Made by a program: the position numbers and the translations under genes
NCBI GenBank assembly: GCA_037833965.1
Contig: AP031351.1
Location: 6,274,501-6,338,500 of the forward strand
Origin: Marchantia polymorpha subsp. ruderalis
Taxonomy: Eukaryota > Streptophyta > Marchantiopsida > Marchantiales > Marchantiaceae
DNA: 64,000 nt
Reading direction: 5' to 3'
Part shown: positions 52,501-64,000 of the stretch, piece after piece
How the letters are laid out: each line of letters opens with the position of its first letter
Numbering within the stretch: the first letter of the stretch is position 1
Notes under the pieces: model-generated
The model's input: the letters and a program-made list of their open reading frames with translations, nothing else
The model's database searches: none
Told to the model about the DNA's origin: nothing

Positions 52501-52983
52501 TCATCTGAGTTTGGGTCATGAGTCATATGAAGGCTTGTGGATGCATGGGTCTTCGGGTTCTTCAGTTTACAATCGACGACTATTTGACAACTTTCATGTT
52601 GGATTTGTTGTGTAAGTTTATTTGTTGGATATGCCGCTAATAGCTACCTCTGTGGATATTAGCAATTCATCCCTCATCCTTCAATGTTTCCATTAGTTCT
52701 TTTCACCACCAGCACTAACTCCCTTTCCGTGTTGATGCTGTAATGAGAGCAGGTCTTGATGAAAACACGCATGATCCATGAGAGATGTCGTCTGCTGGGC
52801 TTGCGTGTCGTGAAGTTCCTTGCTGAGCACCTGAAGGAGGAGTATCTCGTTCTTCTTCCAGAAACTATACCATTCCTTGCTGAGTTATTGGAAGATGAGG
52901 AACTTACAGTGGTCGCGAAGACACAGGAGGTGGTGAAGCTTTTGGAAGACTTGAGCGGTGAAGATCTAGCTCAGTACTTTTAG
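37581..52983 (+). CDS. UTP10: UTP10/HEATR1, U3 small nucleolar RNA-associated HEAT-repeat protein
   Basis: Large HEAT-repeat scaffold of the nucleolar small-subunit processome, needed for 18S rRNA maturation. I assembled 40 GT-AG exons, all phase-consistent, totalling 6591 nt, 2196 residues, the normal family size. Early exons: 37581-37734, 38142-38355, 38530-38625, 38795-38912, 39014-39055, 39157-39327, 39521-39688, 39873-39928, 40127-40285, 40413-40552, 40975-41057, 41191-41325. Late exons: 49941-50147, 50309-51001, 51204-51613, 51875-52094, 52200-52370, 52753-52983. N-terminal TRPSLLYHPSKAADIDV and STLEYLIRRYK, and C-terminal MIHERCRLLGLRVVKFLAEH with LLPETIPFLAELLED, are diagnostic. A lysine run (residues coded near 51950-51975) is a likely nucleolar signal. 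An extra decayed exon copy lies at 40837. Confidence 0.93.
40756..41031 (+). repeat. 138-bp tandem duplication containing UTP10 exon 11
   Basis: Copy A (40756-40893) and copy B (40894 to about 41031) share the intron 3' end and most of exon 11, and both begin GAGGGAATATTGATT. Copy B supplies the functional exon start at 40975. Confidence 0.95.
40837..40893 (+). pseudogene. Decayed duplicate of UTP10 exon 11
   Basis: It follows the same TTGCTTGCTATAG acceptor as the real exon and starts NFVKRLIQAAET, but has a TGA stop at 40875-40877 and a second stop before the copy ends. The CGA-to-TGA change against copy B fits decay of a methylated CpG. Splicing to it would truncate the protein. Confidence 0.8.
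48843..48877. repeat. Perfect hairpin, 16-bp arms, 3-nt loop, in a UTP10 intron
   Basis: The arm ATTGTCTGGAGCTTCA, then GCT, then its exact reverse complement. It lies 27 nt after the donor of the exon ending at 48816. Confidence 0.95.
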
Positions 52984-53002
52984 AAGTACTGAGCTAGATC
53001 TT
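52961..53002. repeat. Perfect hairpin, 19-bp arms, spanning the UTP10 stop codon
   Basis: The left arm AAGATCTAGCTCAGTACTT is coding (residues DLAQY of the C-terminus). The 4-nt loop TTAG contains the TAG stop, and the right arm is the exact reverse complement in the 3' UTR. Confidence 0.95.
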
Positions 53003-56000
53003 TCATTGTTCAAATAATTAATATATTCTCGTTCAGTATGTAGATGAAGTGTTTCCCAAGCTGCTGAGTACGTAGGAGAATCAGCTCTCCCTTTTATGTG
53101 TAACTGTTCCAATTTCTCGCTTCAAGTTTTCTTCCATTGAAGCGAGTATTGTTGTGCGATATCGAAACATGTTTCCCCGAGCTGGGAAGTCACTTCCTCC
53201 AATTACGATTCCTGGGGAGGACTCTTACGGTTTTTAGATTATAATGGATTCAAGTACTACGTTGATGTGCATTGAGAAAGGAAGAAGCATGTGTATCCAA
53301 CCAACGAAGCGTAGGCTAAGATGTCCTGGCCAATATTCCCGAGTATCAGTGTGGGTGGCTACCATTGAGAAAAGCCTTCTCTTTCTTAGTGGATGTGTGG
53401 ATCTCCATTTGATATCACGTTAATCGCCCGATCTATCTTCATACAAATTAAAAGTAAGCCATGTTCGTTAAACGCCTTGGTATTTTCCATGTACTGAGTT
53501 GCTTACGAGGTTTTTTCAAAATCTACTCTTTCTTTTGCACATTTTGTAGCATAATACATGTCGCTTCAAACATAACAGCCATGTTTTGTCAAAAACGAAC
53601 TAGCAGGACGTTCTTTACTACCGTATCACTCATTAATTATATATGAATTTCAGATTTGAATCTAATTCTAAATTGGACTTCAAAATTTATGTATGTATAA
53701 AGGAAGAGAATTGACTTGCTACTACTACAAAACTGAATTTTTTGGACCCGTGAAAAAATATATAGGCCATACTGACTCTCCAACAAGATGTCACATTCTA
53801 AGTCTTCACAAATATTAGGAGATTTGTTTTCTTACCGCAACACATATACTGAGCTTCTTCTCGTACATTTCATCTAACATAGCGGCCTTTAATAAAACAT
53901 GAAAGTAACATAATCATCAATCACATTGACAGCATCCTCGTTATTTCGTACAAATGAAAAAACAAAAACAAGAAGATGCATCTTTGTGGTGCAAAGCTGA
54001 TTTGTTTATCTCTACCAATGATTTTTTATCCATAGCAATGAGAGAGTATATTACCACAAAAATGATGGCTTACACACATTTTAAAACATGTGAAGAAGTA
54101 AATGAGGATACGACACGTTGAGATTATCAGCACTAACTTTCAACAGCGTTTTCATTGCTTTAAAGGCTAACAAGATCTTTTTCTTCAGAAAGTAAATCTC
54201 AAATGCAAGCATGTGAGTGTCAAGAGGTCCGGCATACTTGATTGCTTGCTCTAGAGGAAAAGAGACATGTAATAATATATCAGCACCATGATCATCGTCA
54301 AGCTCCATTACTTTCTTACTTGACTTCGTAGTATTTGATGACACCAATACCTCATCTTTGCTTAACCTTCTCTTTTGCCATTTTTAAGCTTTAGTCTCTA
54401 CTTTCTGCAATGTGTGCCAGATCAGTTTGCATTCACATAGAAATATTCAACTATGGCTATTTCTTCTTTGACTCCGGATGTCTTTGATGATGTGTAGTGA
54501 AGTGACGTAACATTTGATGGTGGAATCGTGAAGTTGCAAAATGTCTTCAAATTTCAAGATACAAATGTAGGATCAAAGAGTCATCCTTTAGAAACAATAT
54601 GATTGAAGGTCAAATTGATACTTCCAAATGTTTGTGTAATGCTTTCCCACAATTGGCTATTTCATTGATGACTTCTTCGGCATTTTTTTTACTGCATCTC
54701 ATACATCAGCCATTCAGTCTGAATTTCTTTGTTCAAACACTTTTGACATCATCTTAAATGTTTAACTAGTTTGATTCAACTTATTTTTTTGTCTCTTCAA
54801 ATTTTGATCTAATTTCAACATTATTGTCACTTTTTGCTAACAACACAAATTCATAGTTGTTTGTCATATGAAGTTTCAAATCTAACGTAATGGATATTTC
54901 TACAAACCTTAGTGCATTACTTTGCATTAAGCTTTCCAAGGAAATCTTTCCAATTGCACCATTCGTGTATGACTGTCGTGTAAATAAACTGTCTCAACTG
55001 CAGAATTGAGTCTTAATTAGAAAACTGATTTAAGGTTGCTAGTCTATCGCTGACTGGTTTAGCTCCATTGCTCATTGCGGATATAGATCATGATTTAGTA
55101 GGTAATGCTAGTCCAGCAGTTGGTGTGGTACATTGTTCAGCGACACTATTAGCATTTCCTGCGAAGCTCTTGGTTACTCATCAGCGAGGGCAATCCGGTA
55201 GGAGCAGAGAGGTGAGGTTTGTCAATACGAATTTAACCTCCTAACAGTGACATACATCCGTGCTAGGTTTGTAAGTCACAATTGGAAGGTCTCACTTACA
55301 AGAGGAAAGTGTGCTATCTTGAGTGTTACCTCCCGATAGTGACATACATTGGTGCTAGGGTCGGACGTGATTATTGGGAGATGTCAGTCATAGAAATAAT
55401 GTGCTTAGTAGACGTTTTACACGTCCTAGAACCTTCTCTCGTTGTTTGGTTGCATCTCATGATTGGAATTCTGTCCACAAAATTATACTTGGAATTGTCA
55501 TCATTAGATAGTATCATGTAATGTTATTATCAGACAGATATATTAATTACTAATGTAATGATTCTCGAATTTGAAGTGACTAATGAGAGTATGTCACTCG
55601 CACTATATGACACTATTGGGAGTTTAGAATTTGAAGTGATTAATGAGAATATGTCACTCGCACAAGATGACACTATTGGGAGTTTCAACTTTGTATAGTG
55701 GAATTACAATCAATATCCGCAACAGTTAAGACACAATTGAAACGGCTTGAAGCATGGCGTCGCATTTCTCCTCCAGTTAAGCTACACGTAGTCATCGTCC
55801 ACCAGCTCTCTTGAAAGCTCGAGATGACGTGCTGGGAATATGGATGGTACAATATGATGTATATAGTGCAGGCCTCCTAAAATCTGGCAAATGCCAAGTT
55901 TGCTAAAATTATATTAATTCCAGCAAATTTTTCTCCTTAATTCTGGCGTTTTGAGCATTAACATTGTGAGTTCATTGTTTTTTGTTTGATGATTTTAAGC

Positions 56001-58044
56001 AATTTGAATTGCTTCGCATGCATAATGTATCGTCGGGTTGGTGTGACAATCATTATTTTCCGAATCAATGATGGAGAAGTCCATTTCAACATATGTTGTA
56101 TTTAGAAACATGTCACAAATATGATATGAAAGACAACAATTGAGTGAAAGATATCACATATACTATATAACTTCTGTTTGAGCCAAGAAGAGACACATAA
56201 TTATCAAAACATACATGCTATAGAAATGGTCTGAAAGAAAGAAATAGAAAAATTAAATAAAATGTATTTGGATACTTCTAATCTAACCAAGAAGATACTC
56301 ACAATGATCAAAACAAACATGCTATAGAATTGATATGAAAATTAAAAATGTAAAAAAACAATATGAAATGTACTTGGGCATAAGAAAAAATTCACATTGA
56401 TAAAAAAAAATTCTTAATAAATAAAATGACACGAATAAAATGAAAAAAATATGAAATATATGAGATTCGTATTTCTCTTACTTCTTCTGTTTTTTTCTTG
56501 CGCAACTTAGTTAGTAGGACAATAAATTTGGACAACATAGATCTGTTGGCGATCTGCAGTTCACCAACAATTTCAAGCTCATGCAATCATGGGCTGTCTC
56601 GGGAGCACGCATTACTACCGTAACTTTCTACTTGTACTTGCGTGTGTGCACAAGAGTTACTTGTGGCCGTCTTTATAATGTATGTTTTGGCGGATTAATT
56701 CTGGCAAATTAGCAAGATTAATTTTGGATCACTTAGTCACTTTCAAAGTGGTTCATAAATCATTATGTTAATATTGGTTTCTTGATTCCTAGTTACTTTT
56801 TCATTACTGATATTAACTTCTCCATAGCACTGAATAAAATGTAAGAGTACTAGTAACTTTCTTGTTAAGAGATGTGCTCTATCTAGAATATTTCACTCTT
56901 TAACTCAATCTAGAAATCAAACCATGACCAACTTTTTCTGTCATCGATTTTAAATACATTGCTTATTAACAATTGACTAAGAAACAATGATTCATCTTCT
57001 TGGTTGGGAAAAAAAAAAAAGTAATTCATACACTAAAATCTGAAAATTAACAACAATGTAAAGCTAAATCTCAACATATAAATAGATTAATTTTTTTGTT
57101 AAATAGATTAATATATATAAAATACTAGGAAACTTTATGAACAAACTTTTTTGTAGTCACAGAAGATCAGATGAAGAGAATAGAGAATCTTATTGACGTA
57201 AAGCACACTTGGGTTTAACTTATCAACACATATTAAAGACTACCTTGAAATGGTTATATGTAGTCAACATCACCTCAAAAATATGTCAGCTGTAATATCT
57301 TGTACTAATGTATCTACCATTCCTGTGCATTGACATATATTGATAGCCAAAGTATAAATCATACAACCGATCATTACACCATTAAATCCAATACATAATA
57401 ATGTGGGAATAAGACATAACTGGCTGTTTGAAACTTTCAAGTTGCAACCACTATCCATTCGGTTTCATCTATGAGATTTAAGACAAAAAATGTTGAGGAG
57501 TAAAACGCGTAAGAAGAATTTCCAACTAGATTTCCATATCTTGTTTTTGAAAGTGATAAATGAATGACTGTTTCGATATATCCAGAGAGAGAAATCCTAG
57601 TCTGTGCTTCAGCTGGGTCCCCTTTAATAAGAGGCATTGATTAAGTTAGATGATTCAGGAGGTTATGGTCATTCTGAACATTCTTTGTCGATAAGACAAA
57701 CTAGTTAATGGTGAACGATCGGTTAGTTGGTTCCGAAAATGCGATCGAAGTGACAGAAACCTTGAGGCCACTGATGCTTGTTCAATATGTTTAATTTAGT
57801 TTAACATCTAAAAGTAACGTAAATCCTTCAACTTTATGGAAAAGGACAGAAGCATTTAGATGGAAGCTTAGTGTATCTGTGAATGAAGGTTAGTATTTTT
57901 TCTATATGGAAATTATTTTCAAAACTCCGGTTCAAGATACCATCATCACGTAACTTTGAATCCCTACTCACCTGATCAAGAAGGAACTTTTATGCAATTT
58001 GATTTATGATTAAGTACTTAAGTTTGATTACTAATTCCACCAGG
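53003..58044. other. UTP10 3' flank and AT-rich intergenic block
   Basis: The first few hundred bases are likely UTP10 3' UTR. Beyond about 53450 the DNA is AT-rich with only short frames, the longest 88 codons at 54081-54347 (minus), unrecognised. A short direct repeat lies at 55567-55686. The block looks like degraded transposon DNA, but no domain could be named. Confidence 0.5.
55567..55686. repeat. 60-bp tandem duplication
   Basis: Two adjacent copies begin GAATTTGAAGTGA and end CACTATTGGGAGTTT, with about five differences. Confidence 0.9.
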
Positions 58045-58116
58045 GGATTCGTGGCGCAATGGTAGCGCGTCTGACTCCAGATCAGAAGGTTGCGTGTTCG
58101 ATTCACGTCGAGTTCA
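58045..58116 (+). tRNA. tRNA-Trp (CCA anticodon)
   Basis: A 72-nt cloverleaf without intron. Acceptor GGATTCG pairs with CGAGTTC plus discriminator A. The D arm contains GGCGCAATGGTAGCGC. Anticodon CCA is at 58077-58079 in a CTGACTCCAGATCAG stem-loop. The T arm is GCGTGTTCGATTCACGT. It matches the plant nuclear tRNA-Trp pattern closely. Compared with the usual plant acceptor stem (GGATCCG/CGGGTTC), both partners of one pair have changed (C-G to T-A), keeping pairing, which argues for a functional gene. Confidence 0.95.
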
Positions 58117-59426
58117 AAGCTCGGAAACAGCTCCCCCGAAATGTCTTTTGCGAAATGGCGCCGACACCATTTGTTTCCCGGATTGAAGACTCAAATTTTC
58201 TACTGCAAGTTGTTTCGAGTTGCTGTAAGTAATGCCATGTACTCTCTCGTGCAAGAATGGATCAATTCGGAGTTTAAGGTGTCAGGGTATCAAAAGCCTT
58301 CATTTCTTTCTGATTTCCTCGGTACAAGTCAACTGAATTTGTCTTCTTCTATGCAACCATGTTCAAATCTCCTGAAGTGATGACATTCGCATTTACATTT
58401 CGGAGAAGTTAGAATACTACTACTGAAATGATTTACGAATGACGAATGATTTACCCAAATGACTTTCCTTCTTATATTGCTCTTGTTAGTTCTTGTATAA
58501 CAATTGGGCTCTTGAATAGGAACCCAACACTCCAAGAACCTGATCCTGTAAAAGAGTTTCAAAAAACTCACATACAAACTACATGACAGGATACTGTAAG
58601 AGGAATCTCCTGTAATTACAAAAGTCAATATTATTTTATGATAACTTAGAATTGTTGAAAATGTTACAAGTGTAGAACTTTACCTGTAGAATCATCGTTG
58701 ACCCATGGAACCAAAGTCTGGAGAATGACCCTAAGGACTTCTTTGAGGTTTCTTAACAAATAGAATTGTATAATCTCACAACATTCTCGTCATCGAAGAA
58801 TCCCTGTAGGCGTGGAGTTTGTCGGCGAGAACCTTCCTTAAGAGGAAGGTTACTCAACAAAATGATGGTACTGCGTGTCAAATTGAAAGTGCCGAAACCG
58901 AATGTTAGCTCTAATGTTCATACTCATGATTCATAATAATCATGACTTGAAAAATTATTCAAAAGTTAAACAATACCTTTCATACGATAAATGTACTCAA
59001 CAACATACAGTTTAGTATTCTTAGAAATTACTCTTGAATGAGAATTTTGTGGGATGTTCTTAAAAATTGATATTATACAATGCACTTGTTTATAATGTGT
59101 AGCCCTGTATGTCATCCTATATGTTACCTATGTCTCACACAATTCTGTAAAAACAATCTCTAAGTATCCTTCAAGCTAAGTTCAAATATTCTTTATCACC
59201 GATTCAGAGTATTTGTTCAGCTACAAATGTACAAGTTATAAACACATTTTCTTAAAGTTGCGTCCACCGTGAGATATTATTTCATATCTATGAAAAATAT
59301 TTTTAAACTATTTCATGCATCTTAGTTTTTTAAAAGTTTTGCTAGTTGACAAACTTTTACTTCAAAAAATTCCCATAGTTGTTCTCTCTGTTCTTCACGT
59401 TCATGGAGGAGGCGGCGGCTTCGAGA

Positions 59427-59457
59427 GTGTAAATGAAAGGGTGCCTTTCATTTACAC
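59427..59457. repeat. Perfect hairpin, 14-bp arms, 3-nt loop
   Basis: The arm GTGTAAATGAAAGG, then GTG, then its exact reverse complement, in intergenic DNA next to a small GC-rich patch (GGAGGCGGCGGC). Confidence 0.95.
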
Positions 59458-62400
59458 CGTCAGGAATCAATCAGGAACATAACTTACGCGATTTCCTCTC
59501 TTATAAACATCGCTGTTCTCTCCGTTGGGGATTATGGCAAGAATTGATCCTCTCAAGGCGGCCATGGAGGTCGTACCGGCTAATTATATTTTTATATTCT
59601 TTGAAAACATCGTTCTCTATTTATTAAAATTTTTCCTATAATTTTATATTTCAATTTCCCAAACAACCTCCCCATGGACACTATAGATAAACGAGTTGGT
59701 ACCTGGTTGCTAAATAACTTGTATAACTTGAGCATAAAAAATATCTATTGCTTCAAGTCTAGTTCCATGAGATCCACTCTAGCTGGTATTGAAGCTCTAA
59801 CCAACTGATTGTGTACCACAAAGTTCTGTAATTGCAACGACTACTTACTTCACACCAGAAACCCCTACCTATACTTGAAGAATACTCTCTAGCTCTTTGT
59901 CTTCATCTCTCTCTATACCATATTTGAAGTCTTGGCTTTTTTCTCAAAAGCTTTTGACTTCACCGTCTTAGTTGGTAGAAACCTCTATTATGATCTTGTA
60001 GTCACACATGTAGATTGCAGATGTCTCTGCTCATCTGATCAAAAGCTTTCGATCCATGTCAAACAACTCAAGTACAGAGCGTGATCCAACACGTGACATT
60101 GTGATGACTTCAGCGAGTTCACAAGTGTTTTAGTATTATTACAGTAATCCATAGATCATCATTACCTTCTTAAGAGTTGAAATCCACTAACCGCTGAAAA
60201 GCTAGATCAGCCACTTGATTTTTCCTCTCTGTGTGTGCAAAAAGTGGTTAATTCATCAATTTGAGTCATATAGCTCTTGTCTGATCCACGAATTTTATTC
60301 TCTTTTCGAAAGTATATATGATTTTTAGGTTTTTGTGTGTGAGTAATTAAGTTCAAGTTCTCTCCTCACCAAATCCCTTTCTGTACTTTCAACAGACGGT
60401 GTGAGTTGACTCATTAACCTGTCATGCAAGTAAATAGTTCTCGTGTCATACATCACAATACACAAGTGTATTTCAATAATATTTTCTCATCTAAAAAAGT
60501 CGACCAGTCAATAGAGCTCATGGTACAAATCATTTGACAATTTAGCGCGATCCATTTTGTGACTGAAAGATTCCTAGTTATGCACTATATTAGGCTCATT
60601 ATTCTTACATTTAATTTCCCTCATGGTATCTAAATCATATTCTATCATTCTTAGTCCTAGATCTAGGGACATAGCTTTTGTCTAATCTAGCAAAATGTAC
60701 CGCATGCATTTGAGGCTACAAATGAGTATCTATCTAACGAAGTATCTAATAAATAGTGATAGTTTTTTTACACATGACTACTGTATCAAAACATAAATTG
60801 ATGTTACATTTTACATCACAAGAAACTTAATGTCATACAACTATATTGTAACACAATTTCACTCCGAATTGAACAATAGCTCTCTCTAATGTAACGTAGT
60901 CTCTAGTACACACGATTATCTCTCTCTAATATAAAGGATGTATCTAATCTATAACATGATATGTCTTTTGTACAACAAAGATCAAGAGTCAAAGTGCTAT
61001 CATACTATTTGCAATTCATATCATGAAACACTCAAATTACCATCAGCTAATTGCAGTGGATACATCTACACCACTCATTGGTCATTGCATTGGAAGAAGA
61101 TGTCAAACATCATATATGACATACTCGCAGCTTCATTATCTAATACTCGCAACATATGCTTCAAACCTATTTGCATCACTACCAAGCTTAGATCCATAAT
61201 ATCATCTATGTTTTGAATATGACATGAATTTTTCAAATTCACACCATAACAAACCTCTAATTACAAGATTTGAATCATTAAATCTCACGGTACAATTGTG
61301 CAATCAGTAATGATATCCAATGTAATTGGTGCACTGCTACAAGTAATCAACAGATAGATGTTATCAAGTAGAATCCTAATATACTATTCTTAGTTGTCTC
61401 GTCAATGACATGTGTGCTTGTGAAATAGTGTATTAGTTGTAAATTTGCAACAATCTATGTATTTATTAAGGTTATCCACTACATAATTATTTCACAATGA
61501 GTTAGATGGATGTTTGTGAAGAAAAAGTTATCTCAATTACATATTTTTAAACATTTCATATAAGACAATGTTGAAGCTATGTAAATATTTATCTTCTCAA
61601 AAGTTTGAATGTCAATTATCAAACATGCTTTTTTTTTTATAATGTGAAATTTAAGTCTTTCTATATAGTGTGTATAATTTATTAAGAAATAGACAAAAAC
61701 GATGAATATACATTCTTAGAGTTGTATATAGTACAAATAAATTATTTTTTAAGCGTGTAGTGTTAGAAATAATATAAAAATAATTTTTTGTAGTTACAAA
61801 ATTGTATAACAAAATTCATGAACAAAGAGCTGATTAGTATTATTGTCTTTTGTAATTCCATTTGAATGCACAGCCTCATTTGAAGATGTAGTGAGATTGC
61901 ATTGTAGATGTGCAATTTGGTGAACATTCAGATACAATTCATGAAAAATAATCAAACGTATTATTTTTAATATTAAATTACAATCATATTGACAATTTTT
62001 TGAGACTCAACTTAATGAAACAATTCACAATCTAAGTGATGAATTAATGAAAAAAATTTGATATTCGCAATTAATAATTTAATTTTTGTATAATTTAATT
62101 ATACTGTTTAAATTATGTTATTTATAAAATTTAAAAAAATGTAAAATTGAAAATAAATTTAAAACTAATCAAAATTTTCAAGATTATAGTGTTGTGAAAT
62201 CATACGAATATTACAATTTTTTAAACTTATAAGTATCATTAGAAAAAATTATATATTTTGATGAAATTCGTTGAAGTTACTTGATGTATGTATTTTTTTA
62301 TTTTGAATTAGTAAAAAATATCACACATGTTACAAATGATGGTAAATATAAGAAAGAAAAAGTAAAATAAATTTTCATTTAAATGAAAATAAATAATTTA

Positions 62401-63534
62401 AATTCTAAAGATAATATTTTTTGAAGAATATTCAAAAACTTTGTTTGATGTTTTTGACATTATTGATAAAAGAATTAGATATTTGTTTTCATCATATTAT
62501 GAATATATTACACATATTTTGTGGTTTTATTCTGTTGATGCACATGTGCAGTTAAAAACATTGGAATCAAAGGTGGAAGCATCGAGGAACATAGACACTG
62601 CCACTCATTAAATCAACGGTGTGCATGGAAAGCCAAATCATCCTACAACCAGTCTTCTCTTCATTATCTTGTGCTCAGTTCTGATGAACATATACTTTCT
62701 TCACGTTTCTGATGAGTATAAGCATCGAACTGATAGGGTAAGGTAAGCAGCTATCATCATCTCGTTGACGTTAACAATGTATCGTGACAAATTAAGAATA
62801 TATGTTTCCAAAGGAGCCGCAGCGATCTGTAAGTGTATCTGATGTGAAAATTGAACAAGAGAATGTTGAAGCTTCATCTGCAAATGACCCTTTACCTTCG
62901 AACAGTTTCCTATCTCCACGTTCTCCCATCGACACTATTTGTACACTCAGAATGAAATAATTGCCCTGAACCTAACCGAGTATAATGCTGAGCTGATAGT
63001 GATTGAAAAATCCTAAGTGGAGGAAAAGAGAAAACTACGTCCTACTGTGGCAGCTTTGCGAAATAACCTGGGACGCTGATACAGACAGGAAACGTCGTGT
63101 CACCAGGCAAAATCATCCATATCGTATCCATGGTGCACTCTGGCTTGTTCGGCTACAGTTTCCATCTCGGGAACATATAACTGTTAGACATTTCGCTTTC
63201 TATATGAAACCTCCCAGTTGGGGTTGAAGGCGTTTTGAAGGCTACTTTGGACCATTACTACATACTGTAACCTCCTTCTCAGTATTTTCATACAATCCGA
63301 GATTGCACATCGTGCACCAGTATCTCGCTCATGCAATTGTATTCGGACACTCGGAAGCGAGAACGCCTTCATTACTAGGTGCACAAAATTCAGTGGCAGC
63401 TTCCAACAGTAAATGAAGAAACCACAACATGTCAGCAACCAGAATGTTGTTAGAAGCATGGCTGCTCCCAACGTGTTTGATCGACATGTCTTCGATCAGA
63501 ATCCTCGTTTCAGGAGAAAGCCCCGCAAATGTCC

Positions 63535-63609
63535 TAGAAAATCCATGCTGCTCAGGAACATGTCAAAACGGTTCCATCCGTAACAAATTTCTACCCACTT
63601 TCCTCTTGA
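63535..63609 (-). pseudogene. Possible F-box/kelch C-terminal fragment
   Basis: A minus-strand frame reads SRGKWVEICYGWNRFDMFL, resembling the SRKKWVEICRMPDHILESL segment of the F-box protein at 31122-32576. Flanking residues do not extend the match convincingly, so this may be a remnant of a related gene or chance. Confidence 0.25.
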
Positions 63610-63911
63610 AAATGCTGTTCTGTCCACTCTGTGGTCAAATGGGTGCAGGAAAGGGACACAAGGATTCAAAACAATGAGCATAATGGCAATCCTCCCTTCA
63701 TCCAGATAAACCCCAGCCAAACACCAATCACTCCAGTCATCATCCAATACAGCATCCGGGCTGACAGCTCGATACACGGAACAAACCTCACAGCAAAATT
63801 GTGCGGGCTTCAGGTTTAAGAAGGCGACATTACAGGTAAGCCGGGGCCAAGGCAAAGTAAGATCGCCTGGCCAATAAAAATTCTACAGCTGATTCCAAGA
63901 TACAGATGGAC

Positions 63912-64000
63912 TTAGTCGAAAAGACCGAAACCCATGTCGTCGTCAGACTCCTCCTCGGGCTCTGCAGCCTTCTCTTCCACCTTAGCAGCGGCAGGTGCAG
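63912..64000 (-). CDS. Ribosomal stalk acidic P-protein (P0/P1/P2), C-terminal end only
   Basis: The last 28 codons before the TAA at 63912-63914 encode an Ala/Pro/Lys/Glu-rich hinge followed by the conserved tail EESDDDMGFGLFD. This tail is shared by the 60S stalk proteins P0, P1 and P2 and recruits elongation factors. The Pro-Glu-Glu-Glu-Ser context is closest to what I recall of plant P0, but the three cannot be separated on this fragment. The gene continues past the right edge. Confidence 0.88.
   Translation of the reverse strand, partial: APAAAKVEEKAAEPEEESDDDMGFGLFD

Larger units (their letters stand above)
58117..63911. other. AT-rich intergenic block
   Basis: AT-rich to about 62550 with no supportable gene, then more balanced towards the ribosomal gene at the right edge. 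It includes a perfect hairpin at 59427-59457 and a weak F-box-like fragment near 63535-63609. Frames up to 119 codons have no clear family match. Confidence 0.5.

Noticed and set aside
54081..54347. 88-codon minus-strand frame in AT-rich DNA
   Set aside because: No recognisable domain, no neighbouring exon-like segment; could be transposon debris but not supportable as a gene.

Overview
This window is nuclear DNA of a land plant, most likely a bryophyte (moss-like). That is an inference, not a measurement. Supporting it are intron-rich housekeeping genes with short GT-AG introns, plant-type organelle-targeted proteins, a PPR protein of a plant-only family, a plant-type tRNA-Trp(CCA), plant telo-boxes upstream of genes, and decayed Ty1/copia debris in long AT-rich blocks. 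No bacterial, viral or organellar genome features were found.

Layout from left to right. (1) 195-4240, minus: an intron-split pentatricopeptide gene resembling Arabidopsis At5g10690 (PPR plus CBS); its 3' part lies off the left edge. (2) 4241-6380: promoter-like DNA, then two adjacent near-perfect palindromes at the start of an AT-rich block. (3) 6380-9510: a dead Ty1/copia retrotransposon. (4) 11593-16808, minus: a complete long-chain polyprenyl (solanesyl-type) diphosphate synthase that I could assemble exon by exon. It contains a pair of abutting 86-nt alternative exons. (5) 18562-21330, minus: a four-exon gene for an RGRG-repeat protein with a conserved helical C-terminus. (6) 21600-24900: AT-rich intergenic DNA. 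(7) 25294-28054, minus: a six-exon nitronate monooxygenase. (8) 31122-32576, minus: an intronless F-box protein. (9) 35011-36105, minus: an unrecognised 364-residue protein. (10) 37581-52983, plus: a 40-exon UTP10/HEATR1 gene of the small-subunit processome, assembled in frame to about 2196 residues. (11) 53000-63900: AT-rich intergenic DNA with one tRNA-Trp. (12) 63912-64000, minus: the C-terminal end of a ribosomal stalk P-protein.

The genes do not form one pathway. Three of them (UTP10, the P-protein and the tRNA) belong to translation or ribosome biogenesis. The synthase would supply prenyl tails for ubiquinone or plastoquinone.

The strongest unusual signals are these. The synthase has two directly adjacent exons of identical length and phase, and exactly one of them must be used to keep the frame. 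A recurring class of short, nearly perfect hairpins (14-22 bp arms, 1-6 nt loops) occurs at six places, one exactly over the UTP10 stop codon. A UTP10 exon has been tandemly duplicated and one copy has decayed. Exon boundaries were read by eye from splice consensus and reading-frame continuity; no transcript data were available.
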